Of a DNA stretch of 64,000 nt, positions 37,069 to 46,892 are shown in pieces. How positions within the stretch are numbered: position 1 is the first letter of the stretch; every line of letters begins with the position of its first letter. This stretch comes from Amphritea japonica ATCC BAA-1530 (GTDB lineage: Bacteria > Pseudomonadota > Gammaproteobacteria > Pseudomonadales > Balneatricaceae): the NCBI RefSeq assembly GCF_016592435.1, contig NZ_AP014545.1, positions 2,054,693 to 2,118,692 of the forward strand, read 5' to 3'. The position numbers and the translations under genes are program-made. The notes beneath the pieces were generated by a model that was given only the letters and a program-made list of their open reading frames with translations, was not told the origin of the DNA and did no database searches.

Positions 37069-37941
37069 AACCGCTTTAAGACTATGCGCACTGTTGCGCC
37101 ACAAAATCAGTGCCACAATGGGCAACTGCATCAGGATGCCATACAGAAGTACCGCTAACGACATCTCCGGTTGCTGTAACAGGGCGCCGGTCACCAGCAG
37201 CCCTGTGCCAGCATTCTGAATACCGGTTTCAATACCCAGCGTGAGAGACGTCTCCGTACTTTGTCGGAGCAAATAGCGACTAACAAATACCGACAAAGCG
37301 ATAGCACTGCTAACCATCATAAGAACAACAGGGCCAAGTACCGGTATCAACTCTGGCAACACCGCTCGATTAGCCCAGCTAATCAACACAACAACAGTGA
37401 ACATAAAGACTAACGACAATACTTTTACCGGACGCTCTATTCGGCGACAAACTTCTGGCCAGATATGGTTAACTATCATCCCAACGGCCACAGGCACCAG
37501 AGTCACGATCACCAGTTTCATTATGGTTATCAATAACGGCAACTCCACCATTACCCCTTCACCCAGAAAATACTTCATACTTAACCAGGTAAGCCATGGC
37601 AAAGTAAAGGGAACGATCAAACTGCTCAATGATGTTAAGGCAATAGATAAAGCCGTGTCAGCGCGACACAAGTGACTGATCATATTCGACGTTGCACCAC
37701 CTGGCGCAAAAGAAACTATCAGCAGACCTACTGCAAGCAAACCGGGTAACTTAGTAGCCGTTACCAGGATAAAAGTCAGAACAGGCAGCATAATGAGTTG
37801 CAGAATGAGGCCCGCAACAATCGGCTTTGGCCGATGCCATAGCTGGGAAAAGGCAGTTACCTGCAGTGTCAGTCCCATACCCAGCATAATGATAAACAGA
37901 GCCACCGGTAATAAAAGTGAAAGCGCATTGCCACCTTCCAT
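37051..37941 (-). CDS. Bile acid:sodium symporter (BASS) family transporter
   Basis: A 296-residue inner-membrane protein with about nine TM helices. Family features seen: FAPGGATSNMISHLCRADTALSIALTSLSSL in the first half and ETGIQNAGTGLLV in the second, the crossover-helix motifs that bind Na+ and organic anions. The substrate cannot be told from sequence. It is convergent to and overlapping queE. Confidence 0.92.
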   Translation of the reverse strand: MEGGNALSLLLPVALFIIMLGMGLTLQVTAFSQLWHRPKPIVAGLILQLIMLPVLTFILVTATKLPGLLAVGLLIVSFAPGGATSNMISHLCRADTALSIALTSLSSLIVPFTLPWLTWLSMKYFLGEGVMVELPLLITIMKLVIVTLVPVAVGMIVNHIWPEVCRRIERPVKVLSLVFMFTVVVLISWANRAVLPELIPVLGPVVLMMVSSAIALSVFVSRYLLRQSTETSLTLGIETGIQNAGTGLLVTGALLQQPEMSLAVLLYGILMQLPIVALILWRNSAHSLKAVSINAK

Positions 37942-38371
37942 TCAGAACGTTCCTACAGATAATTTAGAGAACGCTTATATTAGGGTTAGCCGTGAGCCAT
38001 TTCAACCGCCGGATTATAGAGAATTAAAGGGCTGTCTCAATCTACCCACACAAGCTGTGGATAACGTTGTGGGTACACTCGATATTCACCTCCGCAGTAC
38101 CCGGAAACCAGCCTTCCCAGATAAACTGGTTATTTTTTAACCAGAAGTTATTCCTGTTATTTTTCAATGAGTTATAACCCATTGATCTGGATCAAAAGTG
38201 ACAGGACAACTATTTATCCAATATTTGTTTCAATTCAGCGTCATTACTGTGACTTAAAGAAGTCAATACTTTTCTTGAAATAAAACACAATAAAAAGACC
38301 GCGACAAACTGGTTAATTGAATCCGATCCACTTAACATATGCCCTGCCCTAAAATCGGACCCATTTTTACT
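37942..38371. other. Intergenic region with DnaA box, inverted repeats and an Anr box
   Basis: No gene of confidence lies in this stretch. It holds a perfect DnaA box (TGTGGATAA, 38056-38064) inside the inverted repeat TACCCACA/TGTGGGTA (38043-38075). It also holds the hairpin CTGGTTA/TAACCAG (38126-38144), an 8-bp palindrome GTTATAAC (38171-38178) and a consensus Anr box (38182-38195). A minus-strand frame at 38210-38338 could encode a 42-residue single-helix peptide, but it has only a weak ribosome binding site. Confidence 0.7.
38182..38195 (+). promoter_or_regulatory. Consensus Anr/FNR box upstream of the CDF transporter
   Basis: TTGAT-CTGG-ATCAA matches the FNR/Anr consensus exactly. A 4/6 -10 candidate AATATT is at 38220-38225, near class II spacing, with the CDF gene 110-145 bases further on. 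A minus-strand target (the BASS gene 240 bases away) is less likely. Confidence 0.75.
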
Positions 38372-39535
38372 ATGCAACAGTCTCCAGATAAACAGTATCA
38401 GGCTCAACGAATAACACTTATTGGTGCAGCAATAGATGCTGTTCTGGGTGTTCTAAAAATTATCTTTGGCATACTTGCTCACTCCAGTGCGCTAGTTGCT
38501 GATGGTATTCATTCACTGTCAGACCTGTTAACTGATTTTCTCGTGGTTGCCATTATAAAATACTCTCACCAGGAACCCGATGAAGAGCACCCATGGGGGC
38601 ACGCCCGCTTCGAAACGATTGGTACTGTTATTCTCGGCTGTATATTAGTGGCCGTTGCCGGTGCCATGGCCTTTGAGAGCATCTCTACACTCATTAAAAG
38701 TGAAGTCATACCTCTTCCCGAGTGGCCCGCACTGGTCATCGCCGCAATATCTGTAGGCGCTAAGGAAGTGATCTTCCGTTACACATTGGCCGTTGGTAAG
38801 CGTATTAAATCTGATCTTATTATCGCTAATGCCTGGCATAGCCGAACCGATGCATTCTCATCCATCATCGTATTTGTCGGGGTAGCTGGCGCAATGAGCG
38901 GTCTAATCTGGCTCGATGCTCTGGCTGCCGTCATCGTGGCTTTCATTGTTGCCAAGATAGGCTGGGAACTGACCTGGAAAAGCATCCAGGAATTGGTCGA
39001 CACCGCCCTTCCAGAAGCAAAAATAACCGCCTATACCGATGTTATTATGAAAGTTGAGGGAATCCTCAGCGTCCATAGTTTCAAAAGCCGTACCATGGGC
39101 AGCCAGAGCCTGCTAGAGATGCATTTGCAAGTAGCCCCTCACCTTAGCGCCTCCGAGGGTCACTTTATAGGTGATAAAGCTGTCATTATGCTGATGAGCG
39201 AGTTTGAAGATATCGGCCACATTATCTTCCACATTGATACATACGATGATGAAGCCGAATTCAACGGGTCTCACATCCTCCCGGTGCGCACCGAAATCAG
39301 TCACCTGCTATGGGAACATCTGGACGAGATTGGCCAACCTGATCTGGGCATTAGTCGCCTGGTACTTTTCTACCGCAACGACTCAGTCGAAATAGAACTA
39401 ATGCTATTGGATAACCCTGTTAACAAGAGCATTGACCTAGACGATCTGGAGTCCCGGCTTAACCAGTTATTCCAACAGCATGAATGGTTCAGAAGCATCC
39501 ACCTTTGGCAGGGCACACAACCCGCTAAGTTATAA
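38372..39535 (+). CDS. Cation diffusion facilitator (CDF) metal transporter
   Basis: Proton-coupled divalent metal exporter of about 387 residues. It has six TM helices with metal-binding HSLSDLLTD (HxxxD type) in TM2 and HSRTDAFSS (HxxxD) in TM5, plus the HPWGHARFE loop. The cytoplasmic C-terminal domain is long (about 170 residues) and includes an extra segment after the usual metallochaperone-like fold. Metal specificity is not evident; Fe(II), Zn or Mn are candidates. ATG 38339 is an alternative start. An Anr box lies upstream. It overlaps yigZ by one base. Confidence 0.92.
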   Translation: MQQSPDKQYQAQRITLIGAAIDAVLGVLKIIFGILAHSSALVADGIHSLSDLLTDFLVVAIIKYSHQEPDEEHPWGHARFETIGTVILGCILVAVAGAMAFESISTLIKSEVIPLPEWPALVIAAISVGAKEVIFRYTLAVGKRIKSDLIIANAWHSRTDAFSSIIVFVGVAGAMSGLIWLDALAAVIVAFIVAKIGWELTWKSIQELVDTALPEAKITAYTDVIMKVEGILSVHSFKSRTMGSQSLLEMHLQVAPHLSASEGHFIGDKAVIMLMSEFEDIGHIIFHIDTYDDEAEFNGSHILPVRTEISHLLWEHLDEIGQPDLGISRLVLFYRNDSVEIELMLLDNPVNKSIDLDDLESRLNQLFQQHEWFRSIHLWQGTQPAKL

Positions 39536-40137
39536 TGAGCTATAAACGCCCAGCCAGCGCTCACCATAGCGAGATTGAGATCAATCGAAGTCGGTTTATC
39601 TGTTATGTGCAACCGGTTAACAACCGGGCAGAAGCCGACAGTTTTATCTCCGAGATTCGTCAGCGTCACCCAAAAGCAAACCATAACTGCTGGAGCTATA
39701 TCGCCGGTCCAGCCGATGATGTGCATCAATGGAACGCCAGTGATGACGGTGAGCCAAAAGGAACCGCTGGCCAGCCGATGCTGAATGTGCTGCGACATAA
39801 CAATCTTGGTAATATCTGCGCGGTCGTGACACGTTATTTCGGAGGTATTAAACTCGGAACCGGCGGCCTTGCCCGGGCATACTCACAAGCGGTACAGGAA
39901 GCGCTTAAAGAACTACCTACCCAACTAGTTGTACCCATGCTTGATGTGGCGCTCACTGCGCCTTATGACCTTACTGGCGAAGTTGAGCAGCTCATCTCTC
40001 AATTCAAACTGACTCACTGCGAACGTAGTTTCAATGCTCAACTCCTGATAACAGCTAAGCTCGCCACCTCTCTGGAAGTTGAATTCAGGCAAGCCCTGAC
40101 CCCCTACCAGCACCTGATAGAGCTCAAAATCAGTTAG
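39535..40137 (+). CDS. yigZ: YigZ/IMPACT family protein
   Basis: A 200-residue protein with the UPF0029 N-terminal domain (INRSRFICYVQPV, HPKANHNCWSY, DDGEPKGTAGQPML, VTRYFGGIKLGTGGL) and a C-terminal DUF1949 domain. The family is linked to translation regulation (IMPACT in eukaryotes); the bacterial role is unsettled. The start overlaps the CDF stop (TAATG), so it is coupled to it. Confidence 0.95.
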   Translation: MSYKRPASAHHSEIEINRSRFICYVQPVNNRAEADSFISEIRQRHPKANHNCWSYIAGPADDVHQWNASDDGEPKGTAGQPMLNVLRHNNLGNICAVVTRYFGGIKLGTGGLARAYSQAVQEALKELPTQLVVPMLDVALTAPYDLTGEVEQLISQFKLTHCERSFNAQLLITAKLATSLEVEFRQALTPYQHLIELKIS

Positions 40138-41788
40138 GTTCGTCCCTGAAAACCATTGAATGGGCCATTTCCAAAGCTTTACTACGTTGTTTATGGCAAT
40201 TATTTACAGGCACCAGATCAAGAATCCGTAAGCGCTTGAGAATGTCATTAACGATCGGATTAAGGCCGATCAGATGAACATCCCGACCGACCTGTTGTGC
40301 CTCCAGTATCATATCTTCAATCGCTAGCGCGGTGGACACATCAATCAAAGGCACTCGACTAAAATCCATTAACAAAGCATCATGCGGACGCAGACCTTCT
40401 AACTTCGTCGACAAACCTTTAGCTGCAGCATAACTAATCGGCCCGTCAAATTGATACAAGACAACCCTTCCCTTAGTTTCAGCCAGTAACTGGCGTTCTC
40501 GCTCAGTGAGCCCTTCATCATTACCGGCATGACTGTCGATGACTCGGATACTGTCTAACTGGTTATCTGAAAGCCGTTTAACAGTCACTACATTCGCGAT
40601 AAACACCCCAACAAAAACAGCGGTTACAAGATCAACCATAACCGTCAGAACAAGTACCAATAACATCAGACCCGATACAAAAAGTGGTGCCCGATGAAGC
40701 CGCTGCAGAAATCGCCAATCGATAATATCCAGGCCCACTTTAAGCAGAATACCCGCCAAGACAGCGTGGGGAATGTTTTCTGCTAAAGGAGCAGCCCCTA
40801 ATAAAATACCGCTGAGAACAACCGCGTGAAAAGCACCGGCTAATGGAGTGCTGCCACCCGCTTTAATATTAACTACCGTTCGCATGGTAGCCCCGGCTCC
40901 CGGTAATCCTCCAAACATCCCTGCAAAAACATTACCAATACCCTGACCGATCAGTTCTCTGTCGGAATCATGATGTGATTTGGTCATATTGTCCGCAACC
41001 AGGGAGGTCAGCAGAGAATCAATAGATCCGAGTACCGCCAGCATCAATGCCGCAAGAAACATCTCACTCAGGATTTCCATAGAAAAAGCCGGCATTACCA
41101 GCGCCGGTAAGCCGGTTGGAATATCACCAATAACCGCAAGATTTCGCTCACCATGAAACAACTGATAGATCAGCGTTCCTATGACCAGCGCCAGCAAAGT
41201 AGGCGGAATGATCGCACTGACTTTCCTAGGGCAAAACATCACAATAGCCAGCGTCATTGAGCCTAAAAGCAGCGCCGCCGAGTCAGCTTCCCTTAGGTAC
41301 AGAGGGACTTCACGCAATGCCATTTCGGCACTGGAGGCACCAGGAAAACCAAACATAGGTCCCAACTCTAGAAGGATGATAATAAGACCGATGCCGGTCA
41401 TGAACCCTGAAATAACAGGAAACGGTACCAGGGTGACATATTTACCTAGTTTCAGCAGGCCGAATGACATCTGCAACAAACCACCCATGATAACCACCGT
41501 AAACGCATACAGAGGGCCACTTTGGGGATCAATAGCGACGAATTGCGTAAAGACCGATGCCATAACGACAGTCATCGGCCCTGTAGGACCCGATACCTGA
41601 CTTGGGGTCCCTCCAAAAAGTGCCGCAAACAGCCCTACAAAAATAGCGCCGTAGAGGCCAGCAATCGCCCCCGCACCGGAAGAAACTCCAAAAGCCAGCG
41701 CCAGCGGCAACGCAACTACAGCTGCCGTCAACCCACCTAAAAGGTCTCCGCGAATATTTTTAAAGTGAAGCCCATGTATTAACGACAT
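40130..41788 (-). CDS. SulP family anion permease with STAS domain
   Basis: A 552-residue SLC26/SulP transporter with an N-terminal UraA-like membrane domain (GLTAAVVALPLALAFGVSSGAGAIAGLYGAI in part, SGPTGPMTVVMA). A C-terminal cytoplasmic STAS domain covers about residues 425-535 (VVLYQFDGPISYAAAKG, LLMDFSRVPLIDVSTALAIED). Members carry sulfate, bicarbonate or dicarboxylates; the GAGAIAGLYGA start resembles bicarbonate/sulfate types, but the substrate is not proven. The 3' end overlaps yigZ by eight bases. Confidence 0.93.
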   Translation of the reverse strand: MSLIHGLHFKNIRGDLLGGLTAAVVALPLALAFGVSSGAGAIAGLYGAIFVGLFAALFGGTPSQVSGPTGPMTVVMASVFTQFVAIDPQSGPLYAFTVVIMGGLLQMSFGLLKLGKYVTLVPFPVISGFMTGIGLIIILLELGPMFGFPGASSAEMALREVPLYLREADSAALLLGSMTLAIVMFCPRKVSAIIPPTLLALVIGTLIYQLFHGERNLAVIGDIPTGLPALVMPAFSMEILSEMFLAALMLAVLGSIDSLLTSLVADNMTKSHHDSDRELIGQGIGNVFAGMFGGLPGAGATMRTVVNIKAGGSTPLAGAFHAVVLSGILLGAAPLAENIPHAVLAGILLKVGLDIIDWRFLQRLHRAPLFVSGLMLLVLVLTVMVDLVTAVFVGVFIANVVTVKRLSDNQLDSIRVIDSHAGNDEGLTERERQLLAETKGRVVLYQFDGPISYAAAKGLSTKLEGLRPHDALLMDFSRVPLIDVSTALAIEDMILEAQQVGRDVHLIGLNPIVNDILKRLRILDLVPVNNCHKQRSKALEMAHSMVFRDEPN

Positions 41789-42067
41789 AGCTTACCCGTT
41801 CTAAGGTATTGTTTTAATTATATAGATTTCTAATTTACTGCAAAGTTGATCAGTTTGCATACAACTTATCAAAGAACATGGACTGCCGATTAAATCAATA
41901 AATACTTAGTCTTGTTGCTGACGGCCATCTTGAATCAGAATCAAACAATCGTTCTAAAATATTCACGTTTTGGGTAGAGGACTCCTTCCGTCGGCATTAA
42001 AAAATGTTATTCTTGCTTGAGTTTTGTAGCACTAACTGATTTCCGCGAAATAGCCAGAAGAGGTTTT

Positions 42068-43081
42068 ATGAAGTTCGCAGACAATCCCCAGCAAGCGACG
42101 GAGTACCTTCGTCAAGCCATTCCATTGATGATAAAAAACCGCGTACCACCAAATCCGCTCAATTACGCGCTCTGGTACGCTTATGTTTCCAATGTTCTGC
42201 CTGAACTCAATAATCAGATGGATAAAACCCTGGAAATTTATGGCACCTGCCCTAACTTAATCAGTGAAAAGCTATTTCGTGACTTTCTGATTAACGATGA
42301 AGTTGAAAACGCCGAGGTGATTCAAAACGCTCTATTTTCTGTCATGGGCGACCTTGAGAGCAGTGCTTCGTCAACGATGCAGGATACTGAAGCCTACAAT
42401 GAGGTATTGCAGGATAGCCTGAGTGCACTCAGACATAGCAGCGATGACCAGTCTCTGGAAAGCATCATTCAGAAGCTAACAGTCAATACAGAAACCATCA
42501 GTGAAAGTGCACGCCAGTTCCAGAAAAAAATTGATGATGCCCAGGCTGAGATCAAGGCCCTCAAGCAAGAGTTGGAGACAACTCGCCAGGACGCTAGTGT
42601 TGATCCTCTCACCGGTTTATTTAACCGTCGGGTTTTTGATGCAGAGGTCAATCAACTAGCCGCTGATACCGAGCCTGATGTATCACTGATTATGGTTGAT
42701 ATCGACTTTTTCAAGAAATTTAACGACAACTATGGCCACCAAATGGGCGATAAAGTACTTCAGTATGTCGCTAAGTTAATCAAAGACGAGTGCTCTGAAC
42801 CCTTGCTCCCCGTGCGCTTTGGAGGCGAAGAGTTTTGTCTGCTACTGCCTGGCATGAGTAACGAAGAGTCGGCAGAGTTAGCCGAAAAGATACGTAAGAA
42901 AATTGCAGCAATTCGTATCAAACAGAAGAAAACGGGCGAAGTCATCAGCTCCATTACCGCATCTTTCGGTGTCGCGCGCCTTGCTCCAGATGAAACACCC
43001 GAGAGTCTGATCGAGCGAGCTGATGCCGCACTTTATAAAGCAAAAGATGCAGGCAGAAACAACGTGCAGATTAGCCACTAA
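42068..43081 (+). CDS. Diguanylate cyclase with N-terminal helical sensor
   Basis: A 337-residue soluble protein. The N-terminal helical domain includes NPLNYALWYAYVSN, which resembles other orphan cyclases, and a coiled coil (about 150-195). The C-terminal GGDEF domain has DPLTGLFNRR and active site RFGGEEF. No RxxD inhibitory site precedes it, so product inhibition is unlikely. I start at MKFADNPQQ, after AGAGG; an upstream in-frame codon adds 17 residues. It makes c-di-GMP, a signal read by LapD and PilZ here. Confidence 0.92.
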   Translation: MKFADNPQQATEYLRQAIPLMIKNRVPPNPLNYALWYAYVSNVLPELNNQMDKTLEIYGTCPNLISEKLFRDFLINDEVENAEVIQNALFSVMGDLESSASSTMQDTEAYNEVLQDSLSALRHSSDDQSLESIIQKLTVNTETISESARQFQKKIDDAQAEIKALKQELETTRQDASVDPLTGLFNRRVFDAEVNQLAADTEPDVSLIMVDIDFFKKFNDNYGHQMGDKVLQYVAKLIKDECSEPLLPVRFGGEEFCLLLPGMSNEESAELAEKIRKKIAAIRIKQKKTGEVISSITASFGVARLAPDETPESLIERADAALYKAKDAGRNNVQISH

Positions 43082-43104
43082 AGAAACTCTTTAAATCATT
43101 TACT

Positions 43105-43129
43105 AAAGCGCCTCAGGGCGCTTTTTTTT
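43105..43129 (+). terminator. Terminator of the diguanylate cyclase gene
   Basis: AGCGCC/GGCGCT stem with TCAG loop, A3 before and eight T after. Confidence 0.92.
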
Positions 43130-43171
43130 GTCCATCTGTTTATCAGCCCCTTGTTAACAGAACGTCCAGAC

Positions 43172-43203
43172 AAAAAAATCCCCGGTCTGCAGAGCAGCCG
43201 GGG
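43172..43203 (-). terminator. Terminator of gor
   Basis: On the minus strand CCCCGG pairs with CCGGGG, with an inner CTGC/GCAG stem and one bulged base, then A and seven T. It starts 21 bases after the gor stop. Confidence 0.9.
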
Positions 43204-43223
43204 GAATAGTCGATGAAGATCGC

Positions 43224-44579
43224 TTAACTCACAGGTTCACGCATTGTTACAAACTCTTCAGCCGCAGTCGGGTGAATACCGATCGTCGAATCAAATACCG
43301 CTTTTGTGGCGCCAGCTTTCAGAGCAACCGCTATGCCCTGAATGATTTCGCCGGCGTCGGGGCCAACCATGTGCACCCCAAGTACTTTATCGCTATCACG
43401 ATCAACCAACATCTTCATGAAGGTTTTCTCGTCACTACCGCTGATAGTGTGCTTCATTGCTCTGAACGTAGATTTATAGACATCAACGTTCGTATAGAGT
43501 TCACGACTTTTTTCTTCCGATAACCCCACGGTACCAATATTCGGCTGACAGAACACTGCCGTTGCAATCAAGTCATAATCAACTTGCTGATTCTGGCCAT
43601 CGTAAAGGTTACGTACCAGAGCCATCCCTTCAGCAAGAGCGACCGGCGTTAATTGAACTCGATCAATCACATCGCCGATGGCATAAACCGAAGGCTCCGC
43701 AGTCTCAAACTGATCATTTACAACAATCGCACCGTTATCTGCTTGCTCCAACTTGATATTATCCAGACCGAGATCCATCACGTTGGGTACACGACCTGTG
43801 GCATACATGATGGTATCTGCTGCCAAAGTAGAGCCATCAGTCAGATGCGCCAATAGCGATCCATCGGACAGTTTTTCAATCTTTTCAATATTGTTATTAA
43901 AGCGCAGGCTGACATTTTTCTTGGCAACCTCTTCAGCGGTAAACTCACGGACCTCCTGATCAAAACCTCGCAGGAACATGTCGCCGCGGTAGATCAGTGA
44001 AGTTTCTGCACCCAGACCCGCAAAGATCCCGGCAAACTCAACGGCGATATAACCACCACCTACTACGATTGCGCGCTTTGGAAACTCATCTAGATAAAAC
44101 ACTTCGTTTGAACTAATGACATGCTCACTGCCCTCGAACTCGGGCACATAAGGCCAGCCGCCCGTAGCAATCAATATCCGCTCAGCGGTGTACACTTTCC
44201 CGGCAACTTCGACACTGTTAGGTCCGGCAATTTTTGCTCGGCCATCTATCAGGTTAACCCCTGAGTTCACTAACATATTTCGGTAGATACCATTCAGGCG
44301 TTCAATCTCTTTGGTTTTATTATCCCGCAGAGTTGGCCAGTCAAAACTGGATTTACCAACATTCCAGCCAAAACCAGCCGCATTTTCAAACTCTTCACTG
44401 AAATGGGAACCATAAACAAATAATTTTTTTGGTACACAACCAACGTTGACACAGGTACCGCCCAGGTAGCGATCCTCAGCCATACCTACGCGAACCCCCA
44501 TAGCTGCAGCCATACGCCCGGCACGCACACCGCCAGAACCGGCACCAATTACAAACAGATCAAAATCAAACTCTGCCAC
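43224..44579 (-). CDS. gor: Glutathione reductase
   Basis: NADPH-dependent flavoenzyme reducing glutathione disulfide. FAD motif [13 protein letters not shown], redox disulfide [18 protein letters not shown] site [19 protein letters not shown], and C-terminal catalytic HPTAAEE are all present. Length is 451 from GTG at 44579, nearly the E. coli size; AGGGG six bases upstream supports it over the longer frame from 44624. Confidence 0.96.
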   Translation of the reverse strand: MAEFDFDLFVIGAGSGGVRAGRMAAAMGVRVGMAEDRYLGGTCVNVGCVPKKLFVYGSHFSEEFENAAGFGWNVGKSSFDWPTLRDNKTKEIERLNGIYRNMLVNSGVNLIDGRAKIAGPNSVEVAGKVYTAERILIATGGWPYVPEFEGSEHVISSNEVFYLDEFPKRAIVVGGGYIAVEFAGIFAGLGAETSLIYRGDMFLRGFDQEVREFTAEEVAKKNVSLRFNNNIEKIEKLSDGSLLAHLTDGSTLAADTIMYATGRVPNVMDLGLDNIKLEQADNGAIVVNDQFETAEPSVYAIGDVIDRVQLTPVALAEGMALVRNLYDGQNQQVDYDLIATAVFCQPNIGTVGLSEEKSRELYTNVDVYKSTFRAMKHTISGSDEKTFMKMLVDRDSDKVLGVHMVGPDAGEIIQGIAVALKAGATKAVFDSTIGIHPTAAEEFVTMREPVS

Positions 44580-44901
44580 AGGAATCCCCTTAACACTGTT
44601 AACTATTAACAAGCAGGCAGGCACTGCCCCCTACTCTGCTTTGTACAATTCTACCGAGCCTAATCTACCTGTTGTCGCTTACTGATGCCAATAAAGATAG
44701 GCAAAAACCGTAATAGAGTTTGTTAATACAAGAAACCTGAGCAGAGTCCTTTGTTCTTACTCAAATGATACAAGCCGGCTCGCTTTATAACCCACAAAGA
44801 ACAGCAAGAATTACAGTCAAATCCAATTGCACTTTCAATCGCTGGAGGTTAAGTTAGGCAGCTTCTATTGTATTCTCAATCAGACCTCCCATTGGATCAC
44901 C
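44580..44901. other. Divergent gor-xthA intergenic region
   Basis: About 320 bases holding the divergent promoters of gor and xthA. The stretch is AT-rich near 44690-44730. I found no convincing gene, consensus operator or repeat, and could not fix the promoters. Confidence 0.5.
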
Positions 44902-45711
44902 ATGAAACTTATCTCATTTAATACCAACGGTCTGCGCGCCCGGCCACATCAGATAAAAGCGTTAATCGAAAAGCACCAACCCGATGTCATCGGTATTCAG
45001 GAAACTAAAGTTCAGGATTCAGAGTTTCCGATCGATATGATCACAGAGCTTGGCTATCACGTTGAATATCACGGTCAGAAAGGGCATTACGGTGTTTGTC
45101 TGATTTCTAAACAGCCTCCACTTACTTTAGAGAAAGGTTTTCCCGGTGATGATGACGACGCCCAGAAACGGATGATCATCGGCGAATATGAAATTGAAGG
45201 CACACGGGTAAAAGTACTCAACGGCTATTTTCCTCAAGGGGAAAACATTGCTCATGAAACGAAATATCCGGCCAAGCGGAAATACTATCTTGACCTGCAG
45301 GCCTATCTTGAAGATCAATGCGATCCAGACCAGCCTCTGGTCGTTATGGGCGACCTGAATATATCACCCGAAGATATCGATATCGGGATTGGCGAGCCCA
45401 ATCGCAAACGTTGGCTGAAAACAGGCAAGGCGAGCTTCCAGCCTGAAGAAAGAGAATGGCTAGCCCGCCTGTTAAGCTGGGGATTGCAGGACACCTACCG
45501 TAAAATCAATCCAGATAGCGATGATCGTTTCAGTTGGTTTGATTATCGCAGCCGTGGGTTTGAAGCAGAGCCTAAACGCGGTTTGCGTATTGACGCCGTA
45601 CTGGCCACGCAATCCCTGTTTGATCGTTGCAGTGATGCGGATATCGACTACGAAATTCGCGGCATGGAAAAACCTTCTGACCACGCCCCTATCTGGGCCC
45701 ACTTCGACTAG
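44902..45711 (+). CDS. xthA: Exodeoxyribonuclease III
   Basis: AP endonuclease and 3'-5' exonuclease for base excision repair. It is 269 residues, as in E. coli. Motifs seen: [10 protein letters not shown], catalytic Glu in [24 protein letters not shown] and [10 protein letters not shown]. The ATG at 44902 gives the standard family start [10 protein letters not shown]; an in-frame ATG 75 bases upstream is rejected. Confidence 0.96.
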   Translation: MKLISFNTNGLRARPHQIKALIEKHQPDVIGIQETKVQDSEFPIDMITELGYHVEYHGQKGHYGVCLISKQPPLTLEKGFPGDDDDAQKRMIIGEYEIEGTRVKVLNGYFPQGENIAHETKYPAKRKYYLDLQAYLEDQCDPDQPLVVMGDLNISPEDIDIGIGEPNRKRWLKTGKASFQPEEREWLARLLSWGLQDTYRKINPDSDDRFSWFDYRSRGFEAEPKRGLRIDAVLATQSLFDRCSDADIDYEIRGMEKPSDHAPIWAHFD

Positions 45712-45743
45712 CCGTCGCTTTACGCGTTGACTCAAAACTCACT

Positions 45744-45771
45744 AAAAAGGGCCATAACTAAGGCCCTTTTT
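45744..45771. terminator. Bidirectional terminator between xthA and the tandem Usp gene
   Basis: A perfect 10-bp stem AAAAAGGGCC/GGCCCTTTTT with an 8-base loop. A and T runs on both sides serve both convergent genes. Confidence 0.9.
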
Positions 45772-45773
45772 GT

Positions 45774-46709
45774 TTATTCTTTTATCGAACTCTCAAACCC
45801 GGGGGGTTTGACCACCAGCAAATCTGAATGCAGCTGATCCAGAATGCGCTCAACAGTACTACCCACCAGTATACGATCTAATAATCCCCGGGCCACAGCA
45901 CCTACTACCAATATATCAATGTGTGCTTCGTCTACATATTCCAACAAGCCCTGATACGCTTCTTTCTCTTTCAGACAAACCGCGGCGCTCTCTGTGCTCA
46001 GGCCAAAAGGTTGAAGCAGATGATCCAGTGCCGTTATATGCTCCTCTCTGACTTTACGCTGCATCCCGTCAAAATCGGTGACCAGATGCTCATCAAAGAT
46101 TGCAGAGTGGGGTAATACATTGAAACTATGGACAACTTTAAGATCGCCCTCAATAGTTTGTACCATTCGCCGGGCCCATTCCAGAATAGTTGTATCCATT
46201 CCCGCCGGGCTATCACATTCATGAAAGGGATCAACCGCAGCAGCAACATGTCCGCCATCGGACCAGGCTTTTTGCTTCAGTAACAAGAGAGGTACCGGAC
46301 ACTCCCTGATCAATAACCAGTCACTCTGATCAAAGATATAGTGCCCTAACCGGCTGTGCTGTGCGACCTGATGCAGAACGATATCCGGTTCGAAGCGCAG
46401 TACTTTGCGAATAATATGTTCAGCATGATGTCGCTGCCAACACACATCCAGATCCACCTCAATACCCAGGCTTTCAAAAGGTTCAAGTAACTGTTCCAAT
46501 TCAGCTTCAGCCTGATGCATATAACCATGTTCAGCTCTGATCAAAGACTCTTTGTCCAACAGATAGCTGTTTCGTAAAGAGCTATTGTAACAGCATCGAA
46601 ATAGTTCAACCTTGGCCCCGCTTCCTTCAGCCAGCCGTAATGCTTTCTCCAACAGCAACGAGCAATCTCTCCCCTGCTCGACATTGACCAGAATTTTTCG
46701 GATATCCAC
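45774..46709 (-). CDS. Tandem universal stress protein (UspE-like)
   Basis: A 311-residue protein with two Usp domains: DIRKILVNVEQGRDCSLLLEKALRL at the start, the second beginning near GGHVAAAVDP (about residue 150). The second domain has the ATP-loop-like VVGAVARGLLDRILVGSTVERIL, close to GX2GX9GS. UspE-type proteins appear in anaerobic and stress responses; several are Anr-controlled in pseudomonads. Only an imperfect Anr-like site lies upstream here. Confidence 0.9.
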   Translation of the reverse strand: MDIRKILVNVEQGRDCSLLLEKALRLAEGSGAKVELFRCCYNSSLRNSYLLDKESLIRAEHGYMHQAEAELEQLLEPFESLGIEVDLDVCWQRHHAEHIIRKVLRFEPDIVLHQVAQHSRLGHYIFDQSDWLLIRECPVPLLLLKQKAWSDGGHVAAAVDPFHECDSPAGMDTTILEWARRMVQTIEGDLKVVHSFNVLPHSAIFDEHLVTDFDGMQRKVREEHITALDHLLQPFGLSTESAAVCLKEKEAYQGLLEYVDEAHIDILVVGAVARGLLDRILVGSTVERILDQLHSDLLVVKPPGFESSIKE

Positions 46710-46823
46710 CGCAACACCTCCGCTCTACATTTACTAAGCATGAGCAAGAGCCGGAATTTTGCAAATTTATCTCTTGATCTGGCACAAAGAACATAATATT
46801 AAGCTTTTCTAACTTAGCGCTTT

Positions 46824-46848
46824 ATATTAAATATAACTAATATATAAT
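46824..46848 (+). promoter_or_regulatory. ArsR-type operator and -10 of the DUF2892 gene
   Basis: ATATTA-N8-TAATAT (46824-46843) is a perfect inverted repeat whose arms equal those of the repeat at 54267-54286. TATAAT at 46843-46848 overlaps its last base, so a bound repressor would block RNA polymerase. The gene starts 45 bases downstream. Confidence 0.75.
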
Positions 46849-46892
46849 ATTCGACAGATATTCACATAACTAACATCGTTGAGGTAAAGATC

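Noticed and set aside
38056-38064. Chromosomal replication origin at the DnaA box
   Set aside because: Only one perfect box is present, with no box cluster, no unwinding element and no dnaA, dnaN, gidA or parAB nearby.
38171-38178. GTTATAAC palindromes at 36254, 38171 and 60879 as members of one regulon
   Set aside because: Eight bases of AT-rich palindrome can recur by chance in intergenic DNA, and the adjacent genes share no clear function.
38210-38338. Minus-strand 42-residue membrane peptide
   Set aside because: It has one hydrophobic stretch but only a weak ribosome binding site and sits in a regulatory region. Not annotated as a gene without conservation data.
46774-46787. Anr-like site TTGAT-CTGG-CACAA upstream of the tandem Usp gene
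   Set aside because: One half-site is perfect, but the other has two mismatches, and no -10 fits on the minus strand at the right distance. Considered because Usp genes are often Anr-controlled.
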